64,000 bases of DNA. Source: Aurelia coerulea. Its lineage: Eukaryota > Cnidaria > Scyphozoa > Semaeostomeae > Ulmaridae. How positions within the stretch are numbered: position 1 is the first letter of the stretch; each line of letters begins with the position of its first letter. Position numbers and translations under genes: made by a program. The stretch covers positions 23,623,501 to 23,687,500 of the forward strand of contig CM076947.1 of NCBI GenBank assembly GCA_039566865.1. Direction: 5' to 3'. The notes below the pieces were generated by a model. It was not told the DNA's origin. It made no database searches and was given only the letters and a program-made list of their open reading frames with translations. Shown piece by piece: positions 35,650 through 48,375 of the stretch.

Positions 35650-38007
35650 GAGGGTCGTTTAGGGGGGGGGGTTATATGTTCCCCTGTTCCCTGTTAAATT
35701 TCCACTTGTTCCCCTGTTCCCTTGAGAAAATCCGCTTTTTCCCCGGAGTTTTGGTAGGCATATTTTTCACATTGATAGTCGACATCGTAACTAGGCTTAT
35801 TTTTGAAAGTTTTTCCAAGAGGATGACGAACATAAAAATGTGAAGAAAACCGGGTTGATTTTTGATAAAACATTAAAAAACATTTTGAAACAAACAAATG
35901 AACGGCCAAAGTATTTTCAAATGTTATGCAGCTACTTCTTTAAGTGTTACAACCAAATCATTTGATCATTTGCATCAGTATCTCAAGTTAGTGTTCGCAC
36001 AATCAGGAGAGAGGGAAACATCTCAAAATGTGCTGCTGGGAACTTTCTTTTTCTTATGTTATCATTCTCATTCTGTCATTCCATCAAATTGTATAAATCC
36101 TGGAAAATTCTTTACTGCTTCTAGATGAGCGTCTTATCGTTTCATTTCATGCATTTCTCCTCTTCCTCTCGTAATTTTACCTTTACTTGCCTGATCTCTA
36201 TGTTCTAAGACTTGTGCCAGGAGATTGTAATACGCCTCTTCTTAGATAGTCAATTCTGATTTATCTTCTGAATAAGATCCTTGGGGGAGGGTATACGTAA
36301 CCTAAACTTGTACTGGGATGTGCCCGCGAAAAAAAATTACCCGACTCCAGAATTGTTCCCTTCAAATGATAGCCGACTGTAGAAAAACTTTTGATACCCT
36401 GCTCTAGAAAAATATTGGCGAGAACGATACCCTGAAAAATGGCACATCCCCGTTTTGCAGCGTCGTGGCCAGGGTAAATTATCTGGGGGTGTTGAAATGA
36501 AGGGGTCTGCTGGTGAGGCATCCAGGAGAATTTTTGGGACCACGCCCTTTACTTTGGCTTAGAATGCATCTCCCAATATCATGCTTTCCATTAGCGACAA
36601 GGAACCTTTGATAGTTTTGTGACAGTTATTCTATAAGTCAAGAGCACGAGGAAATTGTTTGAAGAAACATCCTTTACTTTGACTTAGAATGCATCCCATG
36701 ATTCCATATTTGCCAGTGCTAAAAATGGAAGATATGACATTTCTCGGAAAATTCTTACCCAAATGAAACTATACCCAGCTACAGTTGAAACTTTTAAATC
36801 TCGTTCGAAGACCCATTTATTTGAACAGTATTTTATTGAATGAATTGTTTAACTTGGATTTTTAATGAAACTTTGTAAACTTTTGTATTTTTAATCATAT
36901 TTTAATTAGTCTTAGTGTTTTTGATTGTAATACGCCGATGAGCCCTGCGGATATATGGCGCAATATAAGTGCTTTTATTATTATTAATATTATTACTATT
37001 TCTCTTCGGTTTTCAAGGAATCTCGAGGACCGTCTTTCGAAATGAAACTTGATTTCTGGGAAGTTCCACAAGCTCCCCCCCCCAAAATCCTTAAAAATGA
37101 AGAGTATGAAAATTGACTGAAAATCCTTAACGATAGTTCTTCTCCTAAAAGTTGGGCGGCATATCCCCGTCATCCCAAGAGCCAAAACTCCTCCGCTCCA
37201 GGCGCTAAGCATTACGCTTTCCAATAGTTTACAAATCTTCATCTCTTTGCTATCATGCAAATAACTTTCTGAGCCTTGGAAAGAACTCATCATTGAACAG
37301 TGATTTGCGTCTCCTTTCGGTGCGGCTTGGCGAGAGCCAGTAAAGTGAGAGGGTAGTAAAATGAGTGGGATCGACGGCGGGGCCTCCAGGAAAATTGCTG
37401 AGGTCATGCCCTTTACTTTGGCTGGGAACAGTTCTACCGATACCATGTTAGCCGGTGCTAAACAGCACTGTTGATCATTTTGTAACAGTTGCTTTTATAG
37501 ATTGGCATCGCCAGGAAAATTTTTAAGTTAATTAATTTTTTTAGAATGCCTGTCTTCATCCCATCTCCATCAGTCGCAAATTAGAAACCATATTTACTAG
37601 TGCCAAATTGGAAACGTTCATAATTTTGTAACAGTTTTTCATAAATCACCACATTAGAGAAAGTGTTTGCCCAAACCACACCATACTTTCCTTTGTTTAC
37701 GTTTGTCACAATCCAATTTGCTTGTCCCCAAAATGGAACTCTTGACGATTCTGTGATAGTTTGTCAAGGAAAATTTTTGAAAGATACACCGTTACTTTGG
37801 CTTAGAATGAATCTCAAGGACCATCTGTTGCATTGGCAGAAGTAAATTCCATTGAATATAAAAATCCTTGAATGAATTATTACAGATAGAAATTTCCCTG
37901 ATCCCTGGATAAGATCCGAAGTTCCCTTGTTCCTTTTTAATTTTGGCTAAGTTCCCTGGATACATTTCGCATGTTCCCCTGTTCCCTGGAACCCCTAAAC
38001 GACCATC
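35650..38007. mobile_element. 2.36-kb DNA element inserted in a LINE
   Basis: Ends GAGGGTCGTTTAGGGG and CCCCTAAACGACCATC are inverted with one mismatch. Flanked by GACATT (35644-35649 and 38008-38013), a 6-bp TSD, or 8 bp (GACATTGA/GACATTCA) if two bases are reassigned. The subterminal regions carry several GTTCCCCTGTTCCC repeats. The interior has no transposase. The interrupted RT frame on both sides confirms insertion. Confidence 0.82.
36750..36990 (+). pseudogene. LINE 3-prime end (CR1/L2-like) inside the 2.36-kb element
   Basis: A short frame ends ATVETFKSRSKTHLFEQYFI and stop at about 36842, typical of an RT C-terminus. A 3-prime UTR follows, with GGATATATGGCGCAATATAA and a (TTATTA)n tail at 36968-36990. 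Common 3-prime architecture of invertebrate CR1/L2-clade elements. Confidence 0.7.
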
Positions 38008-38190
38008 GACATTCAAGGTCCTCATTAACCTTTTCATTTATTGTGGGAATACTATTCGAGGAGAAGGATAAAGCTGGTGTCATCGGCATACATATTAACT
38101 TGCGAGTGCTTAATAAATAGGGGGAGATCATGTATATAGATGATGAAAAGTAGAGGCCCAAAGCACCGAAAACAGCGAGTGGAAACATCA

Positions 38191-38474
38191 AATCGCATCA
38201 GTTTTCAGTCCATCGCAAAATTGCGGACCACAGAACCATAGACTGCAGAACTACGGAACCAAGAATCATGGACAACGGAACAAGGAACCAGCGAAGGAGA
38301 GTAGTCCATCCTCAACTCTTTATGGAGCACGTGGTGGCTGGCATTGTGCAAAGGGCCCAAGTTTCTAGGCGGGCCTATTTCAACTAACTTAAAGCGACAT
38401 AACCACAACAATATGCTGGAACATAGGAAGCATCTCGAACTTAGGGGGGCAAGACACTGCAAGTGCACTTTTTT
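38191..38474. other. Spacer before duplication copy B
   Basis: No gene or terminus recognised. Confidence 0.3.
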
Positions 38475-39269
38475 TATCAAGCTAAAGGGGCACTTTCTGA
38501 AAATGAAAAGGGCACTTCTTTGTCTATTGCAAAATCTTGGGGGCACGTGCCCCCAGTGCCCCCCCCCCCCGGGTTCCCATGCTCTGACAAAATGCGAGAA
38601 GTCAAAATTAGAAGCTACAAAACTCGTACCAACCCGTTTTGTAGTTGCACAGGAAAATGTAAAGCCCTGTGGTCTTATTGCACATACCTTGCAAGTTCGG
38701 TCTGTACTTTTAAGACCTAGGGCTTTATATTTTCCTGTACAACACAAAACCGGTTAGTATGCACATAGTATAAAAATGTCGCTCGACCCAACCCAGACTC
38801 TCTTGTAGAGTAGCTGAAAGGTCAAACCCGATAATTACTGCAATGTTATCAGTCTAGGTAGACACCACAAATTATATGGAGACAGAGACTAAAGGAAAAC
38901 TCATTCTGATGACATTTTCATATGAAGTAATCAGCATAAATCATAGGAATCAACATAAAGAAAAAAATTGAAATACAGAATTTCCAAAAATTGTTCGCCG
39001 TTTGTTTAAATATTTTGAATCATGTGATAGAATGGTGGAAGGGATAACTTTCTTTTTCAGTAACCGTTATTAACCTTCATTACTTATGGTATTGTGGGGC
39101 CTCTTGTTTCAGCTTCACACTGCCATGAAGTTTCAGTACTCGTAAATAGACGAGTTTACAACAGATCTCCAAGGTCATAGTGTCAAGAATTAATTTAGGC
39201 TTTTGTCGTTTATTGCAGTTATTTAAACAAACGTCAAACAATTTTTAGGCATCCTTTACACAGCTCATG

Positions 39270-39499
39270 AATATTGTCTTCAGCAATGTTTGTGCTTTGG
39301 GAACTTAACCTCTGCGACGGCGCCAAAATCTGCGACGGCGCCAAATTCTGCGACGGCGGAAATAGAAACGATTGCATCGTCTGCGTGCAATGTATCGGCG
39401 GCGTGCAATGTATCGGCGGCGGGCATAGTAGCAACGACGTCGTCGTCGTCGGCGGCGACGCCACAACGGATCAGCAACTTTCTTTGCTGCAGCACCTAG
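39270..39499 (+). other. GC-rich, repeat-containing open segment, copy B
   Basis: Counterpart of 17790-17961. The plus frame (SATAPKSATAPNSATAEIE then SAATPQRISNFLCCST stop) has two extra six-residue SATAP-type repeats relative to copy A, with the frame kept. Other frames are also open, so coding status is unresolved. Confidence 0.3.
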
Positions 39500-39641
39500 A
39501 ATGAGTAAACTGAATAAGGTATCGGGATATTTATTCCTGAAGAATCACGTCTTCTCAGTTATTTTTCCTTACAACTTACAAAAGACTTCCACAAATCTTT
39601 GAATTTGCTTGCCCCGGACTACGTGAGAAAATTTCCATAAA

Positions 39642-39945
39642 TTGTTTGAATGATAGAACGGTTCCTACGCTCATCAGTGACTGATCTTATTATCCCGTTA
39701 CTTAAAACGATCAATGGCAAAAAACTTTCCTTTTCGCGGTGCAAGACTATGGAACAGTCTAGAAAGAGAGACAAACATCGACACCCTACCCGAGAATCTT
39801 CAAAGAACAACTATAGAAGGGGGCGTGACTTTAATTTCATTTTAAGGTTTTTCTTATAAAATTTTTGTTGTATTATATCGTAAATAACGCATGTTAATTT
39901 CTTTATTTTAGTTGAAACAGGTTGATTTGAAAAACATTAAATGAA
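39642..39945 (+). pseudogene. LINE reverse transcriptase tail, copy B
   Basis: Same C-terminal remnant as 18138-18490, with a slightly longer readable part (PLLKTINGKKLSF) and a frameshift before the WNSL-type motif. Confidence 0.68.
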
Positions 39946-39954
39946 ATTTGTTAA

Positions 39955-40125
39955 AGGGAATCGACATAGTTAAAAGCTGGCCCGGGCCAGGTCAAAAATA
40001 TAATCTAGTGTACTCGACCACTTTGACGCACCCGGTTTCATTGTGTAGGTAAAGAAACAATGGGTTTGTGGGCGTTTCTTTAGCCTATTTATAGCTGCTA
40101 CGAGATATAGCTATATCTATTCCTT
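39955..40125. mobile_element. TTAA-flanked insertion in copy B only, 171 bp
   Basis: TTAA at 39951-39954 and 40126-40129. Ends AGGGAATCGACATAG and CTATATCTATTCCTT are imperfectly inverted. The paralogous empty site in copy A has a single TTAA at 18444-18447 (TTTGTTAACCTCC), which confirms insertion with a TTAA TSD. Confidence 0.85.
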
Positions 40126-40441
40126 TTAACCTCGATAAATATTTAAAATGAAAATAAAATGAACTGAACTTAGGCTCTTTAAAAATGCGTGTACCATCGA
40201 GGCAATAGATTGTATGAAATGAGGAAGCTACCAACAGTTGCAAGCTTGAAAGAAAGATCAAAACCTGGACGATTTCACGGTGTAATAGTGAAATTCGTAA
40301 ATAGCCTCTCCATTATGTTATGTATGTAGCTTGTAAATGTAAATCATATTGTTGTAAATATTTGGCTAAAATCTTTGCTCACATTTTCCTCTCGCTACAA
40401 CTGCTAATTGATCAGTTCGATTGTCTGCTGTTTTCCAGGAA

Positions 40442-41126
40442 TCAACACGACCCATTTTCCCCCCAGCCTACCCACTTTACTCCTGCAAGCCCGCTCGATA
40501 AATATTTACCTCCATCTTCCAGTTCGACGTCATTCTCTTCGCCGTCATTTTCTTCGCCTTCAGCCGACTCTACTTCGGACGGGTCCTCCGCGGCCTCGGT
40601 TTCATCTTTCTCGTCGGGGTTGTCCTCCTCGGGTTCATCAGCATCCTCTTCCTTTGTTTGCAATGCGTCCTTGTCTTCGACAGTGCTGCTGGGTTCTTCG
40701 ACTTCGTTTGTTACCGTCTCTTTAGCCGCTACATAATGACAAGAAAATGGCATATTTTAGTGTTGGATAGGAGACTGACACATGACACGAATAAGGAGGG
40801 AGCTTTGATGGTGCCAGAGCACGCAAACCCGGAGGCAAACACACCTAACACCGGAAAATGCACTTTTTGACAAAAATGTTCAATATTCGCAAGCATTTTT
40901 CTCGATTTTTCCAGCTTTGACTTGCAGAGACTCTTCCTCGTTCTTTAAAGCATCCGAAAAAAATCCGAAGGCCAATTCTTCGATCTCAAGCGGATTAGAA
41001 GACATGTCATTGTTTATTTTTTTTGTTACCGGTTGGGATGAAATAAGAAAAAGAAGGCAGAAAGATTTACTCACCAGTAATGCATATGGCAATGCCGATC
41101 AAGAGAAGGATTGCATAAAGTCTCAT
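40442..41126 (-). CDS. Secreted acidic peptide precursor, two exons (copy B)
   Basis: Exon 1 is 41126-41075 (signal peptide, donor GTGAGT) and exon 2 is 40728-40442. The intron is 346 nt, phase 1. The predicted 112-residue product is identical to that of copy A: a 17-residue signal segment, a Glu/Asp-rich middle and the tail GLAGVKWVGWGENGSC. The intron differs from copy A by a replaced patch of 15 versus 27 nt near 40914-40945 and by single-base runs. Identical exons beside changed introns and flanks fit either very recent duplication or constraint on the protein. Function not recognised; secretion is inferred from the signal peptide. Confidence 0.68.
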
Positions 41127-42117
41127 TTTGGCTGATTGACACTTTCGAGCTGAAAAAAATGATTTAGCGAAACCGAGTCAAAGTAAGTAGCAAGTCTACA
41201 GAGAGCCCGGCCTTAATTATCGCATGCTTTCATTGCAATACTGCATCCAAGTTCACATTGCTCTGTTTTTGTACAAAATGGAGAGAAAAACCTGTTTTTT
41301 AGTGTTCACACTGATCCACGCAAAAATGGCACAACAAATAGAGGTTTTCGAAAACGCTATCAAAAGTGGATATCCACAAAAACCGAGGTTTTTCAAAATG
41401 CACTTGATCAATGCGAGCGCACGAAAACGCCCCAATATTCAACAATAAGTTTCACAAAACCGGAACAATGTAAACGCTTGTGACCGCACAAAACCGGATA
41501 TCTTTGGCTGCGTAGTTGTATTCATGTGGATCAATCAATGTGAATGACGAAAAGGGACGTTCTCCATCCGTCTTTTGAACAAAAACGGAGCAATGTGAAC
41601 GGGTAGCTCCTATGCATCAAAAACGGATCGTGACATAAGCGGAGCAGCGTAAACGGGCCTAAATTATTGCCTCCCCTATGCACAACTTTTAGTTCGAGCA
41701 CGAGTACGGCAGTAGTTTGTGAGCTGAAAAAATCATTTAGCAAAACTAACGAGATCGACACTGAAACAAAATAACCAATTCTCAGAGTTTGGCCAGTAAA
41801 TGCTTTATTGCAACACTTTTCCAACAGAAATACAACAATTAAAATTCTAATTTGCACAACTATCTATCAGATTTGAAACGAATAAATATTTAGCAAGAAT
41901 TTTTGATGAAAATTGCTCATCCCTAAAATGTTTGTTATTAATTTATTTGTCAATCATTAGCATGTCGTGCTACCGTCTTTATTCTGAGAAACGCTGCTTC
42001 TTCTTAAAATTTTCTTAAAAGTGTTCCAGCAACAACTTTGAAGAGAATTTATTGTTATTAAAGGATATCGAGCTCCGTTCCGTTACTTGATTAACGATTC
42101 TCTGATAAGCAATAGTC
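41127..42117. other. 5-prime flank of the acidic-peptide gene, copy B
   Basis: Same content as 19439-20431, with minor indels. No further gene recognised. Confidence 0.35.
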
Positions 42118-42757
42118 CAGGGGCGGGCAAGCACTGTAAAATATTTGACCCCACGTTTGTCTGGAGAAATTGGAAAAATAACCGATTCTTTTATCAGACT
42201 ATACGACTTTCCTGCCCAAAACAACCAGTTTTTGCGACAAACTTGAAATTTTAAAACCAGTCTTCCCATTCCATCAATTTGTCAAAAAATGTAGTTTCTA
42301 ACCTCTCCTCTAATTAAAATTCTGCATTTACCCGAATGCGGGTTCTACCTTTTGTCCTCAAAATTCAAGCACAAAAACCAGTATTTCAAATTTTCACATA
42401 AGCGGTTGTACCTTTGTCCAAATCTACAGAAAAAAGATCAGAAATTCCCCAAGTTTTCACCAAAGCGGTTCTACCTTCGTCTCGCAACCGGTTTTGGGAC
42501 ACTTATATTTTCATAGCTACAATTACTACTTACTTTCCAAAAAAGTATTTGGTCGAAACTACCTGTTTTTGGGACAAACATCGTCAGTGATACACCATGT
42601 TGAAATTGTCGGCCAAATTGATGAAAAATAACTGCTAAAATATGTCATCAAAAACGACCAGTTTTTCCGACAAAGGTGGTGGAAAATTTTTACGTGAACT
42701 ACCAGTTTTCGGACAAAGGTAGGACCATCGTTCCTGGTGTGACAAGCCCCTAATGAA
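42118..42757. repeat. CTACCTTTGTC / GTTTTTGGGAC array, copy B
   Basis: Counterpart of 20432-20978 but with about 105 bp (42140-42240) that copy A has lost, so B is the more complete array. Confidence 0.6.
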
Positions 42758-43759
42758 ATATTCACAATAAAGAAACTATCTGGCTGGAGCGGCAATTGCT
42801 AAACGTTGCAGGCACCGTCTGTAATGATAAAAAAGCCAGCCCTTCATCTAGCTGCACGTACAAAAAACTAACACGTAAAAACTCTTGCACAAACTGCAAT
42901 ATGATCTGTAAGAGAGTGTAAGAGATAACAGCTGTGGAAATATAAAGACCCGAGAAAGAACTTGCTTACCTCTGTTAGTGACTTTTGATGCCAAGAAGAT
43001 TCTGGCCCGAATGACTGGAGTAAGTCAAAACATCGCCTTTTATCTGTTTCAGAAACTTGACCTATGCCCCGCTGTGATTATTCATTTTGCAAAGAGACAA
43101 AGATATATTCCATTAACGACGTAATAAACTAATCCTCCCACTCAAAGCGCAGAATGGAAGCTTGTTTGCGTTGTTTGTGCAATATGATTGGGAAGGGGGG
43201 TACGCATAAGTACTCGACCTCGAAATAGGATTTTCGAACTAACACTCACAGGAACACTTGTATGGGTTACCACGTGCAACTTTTATTCCAAGTATGACAT
43301 CACATCTGCATTAGCACCAGGCCTCCGACGAACGCAAACCATTTTCAGGCAACACCCCCAAATTTTTAACTTTCAGAAGCCATAAAATCGGAACCCCTTG
43401 TCTGATTGAGAAATTGTTTCATATTGAAGATTGTAGATCGAACCTTTTATCACATATCTCGGTAGAGCCCCTTACAACGAACTTGCAATTTCCAAGAGAC
43501 AATGAGCTCTAACGATAATGAAACAATGGCTGCCCTAGTATTGTACCTCGTCAAGCCAACCATATTAGGGAAACTCTGGCCAGATAACACTAGAGAAGAT
43601 GTGTGCCTGGATGTACACACACCTATGATTTAATTTTTTCATTTATTCATATATTCCGTTCCTGTTGCGTTTTTAATTTAGTTGATTATAGTTTAGTTTT
43701 TCTTTTTAGAGTTTAGTTTTGCTGCCATGCACAACCTTTATGAGTGTACAATAGCTATT
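42758..43759. other. Duplicated sequence without recognised gene, copy B
   Basis: Matches 20979-21984. Confidence 0.4.
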
Positions 43760-44604
<845 letters not shown>

Positions 44605-44630
44605 ATATGAGTGAAGATAAAGTATAAATA

Positions 44631-45018
44631 TACTCATTTTATTTTTATAAGAAACTAAGGTCGTGGGCTGGTAGGCAGTTTCTTAAGTTTTGGGCCATTT
44701 TGCTACCAAAAGTTTCTTACGTGTTTCTTATATTTCTAATACCAGAAGTGTAAAGTTAATCTTGTTTTGTCTAAAGGGCTCCCAAATTACTTAGTAAGAT
44801 CTCAAAATAAGTCAATAACATAATTCGCACTCAAAATAATGTCCAAACAGATGCTATAGCTGTACATTGTCAAAACATTTCTGACTTTGATAGTAAAATT
44901 GAAACTGTAAATTACAAAAGTTTCTTAGCTTTTGAAATTCAGGTAGTGTTGTTTCTTAACTGTTGAAAAATTGAGCCTACCGTTTCTTATAAGCGGTTTC
45001 TTATAAAAAAAATGAGTG
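44631..45018. mobile_element. TA-flanked MITE, copy B
   Basis: Same insertion as 22586-22974 (388 bp), with TA at 44629-44630 and 45019-45020 and one change in the first terminal base. Confidence 0.8.
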
Positions 45019-45020
45019 TA

Positions 45021-46016
45021 TGCTAAGGATGTCCTAGACTAAGATAACTAGTTGCTTAATTAGTTTTCCCATTGCTGGAGTTTCTTAATTTTTTCCCATC
45101 TGAGAGTAGACTGATTAAAATCATTTTTCAAGTCTTGAGAATGCCTGGATTTCGAAATAGAGGAATTTTCATAAATGTATTTTTACCTCTTTAACCTATG
45201 TCACGATGACCCCCTTTTGCTCTTTCATTTCTAATTTTATTCTCCTTGATTTACTCATTCGTCATTTACATATTTTACCTCTTTGATTTTTAAGCCGCTT
45301 TTCCGTCTCAGCTCATGGCTAACTTTTATTGCATCGTTTCAGTACTTACGTCTTTGCCTGACTCTTTCTCTTTTTGGTACGGTTTTGGCTATCAATCAAA
45401 GGCTTTCTTTGTAAAACAGATTTACATTGCTAGAACTTTTGTTTGAAGGCAGCAAACATTTCAATAGGATACTTTTCTATGGTCAATTCAAGCAATTTAC
45501 AAGAACGTGACCTCGATTTGGAAGGGAAGTCATTTATCTAAAATTGTCATAATGCAAAAATTAACCAGCCTCATACCTTTTACGAGTCGAAAAATAATTT
45601 CTACACTGGTATAAGTTTTCAATCCCGTCATTTGCACAGTTATGAAAGTTTTGCTTTTTGTTATTTTCTGCTGATGGGACAATTCAGAACCTCGTCCCTA
45701 GGGCCTTTTGTCATACTGGGACGGAGACGAAAAGCCCTGGGGACGATGTTGTGTTGCTCAGAATTTGAGATTATTTTGTATTTGTATTTTGACCAACTTA
45801 TGGACTTATGCAGCACCCCCTGAATGACCTTGGCCCCTGACTGATGTTTTTATGTAGTTAAAATTCCATTTCTTCCTTCACGAAAGAAGAATTCAGTGGA
45901 ATAGAAACTTAGTACAATATCCGAGAACGTTTGCTTTGAAATGATATGGCTCTTGTAAAACCAGAATTTATGTAGGAAATGGATTCCAAACATTCCATTA
46001 CTTCCAAATGCATTGT
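45021..46016. other. Duplicated sequence without recognised gene, copy B
   Basis: Matches 22977-23935, then jumps directly to the counterpart of 24681; the 746-bp block of copy A is absent. Confidence 0.4.
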
Positions 46017-46021
46017 GTACC

Positions 46022-46960
46022 CAGGGGCGGATTTAGCATGAGTTCCATGAGTTCGAGAACTTAGTCAAAATTTCATAGATTTGTCTCTGAGAATAGAATT
46101 ATGATAATTATGAAAATGAAATCTGTGATGAAAAGAATAATTAAAAATTTCAGTATCTTTTCGATCGCGCTGCCGTATGATTGTGATGTGATGTGTGAAA
46201 AAGATTTGTTGTCAGGCTCCACGTTTCGCAAATTTCAGCACAATGCGTACTGCCTGAAGGACCCTCAGACCACTGCGGAGGCCCTTACAAAAATAGCTCC
46301 AGGCTGAAATATCCCTATGTTTTGTTGTTTGTTTTAAATGTTTGGAACTGAGACCTTAGTATTGTTTAGAATGTTCGGAACTGAGACTTCTTTTGTTCCC
46401 TTCGCCGGGAACTGAGACCTCATCGTGGCTCGATGTTTGGAACTGAGACCTAAGTGTCTGCTTGAGACTGAGGCTGAAAAAAATTCTGAGAAATGGTGTG
46501 GATGATGGCGGAATGGCGGCAAATTCGCAAGGAAGAGGACGGTGGCAAGATCTCTGAATGTAATTCTCTTTGATAAAGCAGCAATATTGAATATTCCCCT
46601 GAAAGCTTAGAAGAATTTGGAATCATTTTTAAGCAGATCTACAAACAAGGCCCCTGTATGTGTCAATAAGGCAAAATATGGCTGGCTGAAGCAGAAGCAT
46701 TTGAGGTAAACTTAGGCCTGTTTATAATCATGACACAATGATAGGTTTGGCAGGATGCCGGATTTTTTATTTCAAAATTTTTTCAGTTATTAATTATTTA
46801 AGAAAAATTTGATAGCATTTGAAGGCAATCTAAAGGGCGTGGCTGCAAAAATTTTCACGGGGGAGTTCTCCCGAACCCCCCCTATATTTTCGGCTCGCTT
46901 TGCTCGCCTTCGGTCTCATCATTGGGAACTCACTCAAAAATTGGGCTAGATCCGCCCCTG
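46022..46960. mobile_element. 939-bp DNA element with 5-bp TSD, copy 2
   Basis: Inverted copy of 34134-35072, exactly the same length. TSD GTACC at 46017-46021 and 46961-46965. Copy A keeps the empty site (GTGTACCGTG at about 25039). This fixes the TSD as 5 bp if the ends are CAGGGGCG/CGCCCCTG. A 68-codon frame (46101-46307, counterpart on the minus strand at 34787-34993) is unchanged in both copies but has no family resemblance. Confidence 0.92.
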
Positions 46961-46974
46961 GTACCGTGAAACAA

Positions 46975-47700
46975 GTTTGAACATGTTCTGCGGGGCGGGC
47001 AAGTACTGTTGAATATTTGACCCCATGTTTGTCCAAAGGAATTGGGAGAAATAACCGTTTCTTTCATCACACAATACGACTTTCCTTCCCAAAACAACCA
47101 GGTTTTGGGACGAAGCTGAAATTTGAAATAGGTCTTCCTATTCCATCAATTTGTCGTCTCAAAAATGAAGTTTTCTAACCTCCCCCAACCTCCCATGGCC
47201 TCTCATCCGATCAAAATCCTCAAGTTTATCTGAAAGCTGGTTCTACCTTTTCCGCCAAATTTAAGCACAAAAGACCAGTATCTGAAATTTCACGTAAGCG
47301 GTTATTCCTTTGTTTACCAAATCTAGGGAAAAAACCAGAACTTCCAACTGTTCACCAAAGCGGTTCTACCTTTGTCTGGTAAATTTCTGAAAAAGAGACC
47401 AGGTTCTCAAATCCTTCATCAAAGCGCTTCTAGCAACTGGTTTTGGGACACTTGTACTTTCATGGCTACAATTGCTACTTGCTTTCCAAAACAGTTTTTG
47501 GGCGAAACTACCGGTTTTTGGGACAAACATCGTCATGTTAGAATAACTACGAAAATTTATCGCCAATAAATTTAAAAGACATGTTAAAATTTTTCGCCAA
47601 CTTGAAGGGAAAATAACTACGAAAATTTATCATCAAAACGACCAGTTTTTGGGACAAAGGTGGTGCAAAATGTTTTCATTAACTACCAGTTTTTTGGGGG
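46975..47700. repeat. CTACCTTTGTC / GGTTTTGGGAC array, second block, copy B
   Basis: Counterpart of 25060-25790 with small indels. Confidence 0.6.
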
Positions 47701-48375
47701 GTGCAGGGCAGGCAGGGCAGACAATGATCGATCGTTGTAAGAAAGATATTTTTCAACGAGGCTTGGTATTCTGACTGGCTCCAGGGATACCATCTCGAAA
47801 GTGGCGGAGAAAATTTGATCGACGTTTTTTGATTGTTTTCAGTGTTTTCGAGAACGAAAATTTTAAGAAACTCGCGTCTAGCTCTAAATACTGAAAACAT
47901 AAATTTCGCAAAAATCCCAGAATCTAATTATAGCTTTTTGCTAAAGATTAAGTCATGAGTCTTCAAAATCGGTCCAGTGTACGATTTTTTGTGGCCTGCC
48001 AAACGTGCATAGTTTATTTTGGCGCACACGGTATTTGCCCTTTTATTATTTTTGACTAACGGAGTGAGGACAATAGTATAGGTCTTGAATCCTGTCCAGG
48101 GTCCAGCGTCCAGTGTGCAAATTCTTTTCTTATGCAAATTTATGCAAATTTCCTCGCCTTATGTCATGGCGCAAGGGGCTGTTTAGGGAGTGATGAGGTA
48201 TGGAGTGGTTGATCGAGTCGATGTGGGATCAGATCATGACATCTAGTTTTGCAGTGGTATTGTCTCTATTTCATCTTTTACTTCTCTATTTTATCGATGA
48301 GGGAGGAGGCGAGTACCCTTGATTATAGAAGAAAATGGCCATACAAGCCATTAGATACTGCATTGCATAAATATA

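Larger units (their letters stand above)
35349..38190 (-). pseudogene. LINE reverse transcriptase split by a DNA element
   Basis: Minus-strand RT in two pieces. The upstream piece (38190-38008) contains LFIIYI, then the catalytic MYADDTSFILL and, after a frame slip, VNEDLEC. The downstream piece (35643-35349) resumes with CLNTWVAGNKLSLNV and YTKYLGVHVDQYLSWDVHI. The 2.36-kb element at 35650-38007 sits exactly between. The RT is further broken by a frameshift after YADD and by loss of both ends. Confidence 0.85.

Noticed and set aside
38205..38757. Overlapping frames of 180 (minus) and 137 (plus) codons
   Set aside because: The region is repeat-derived sequence at the start of duplication copy B. 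Opposite-strand frames shadow one another and neither resembles a protein.
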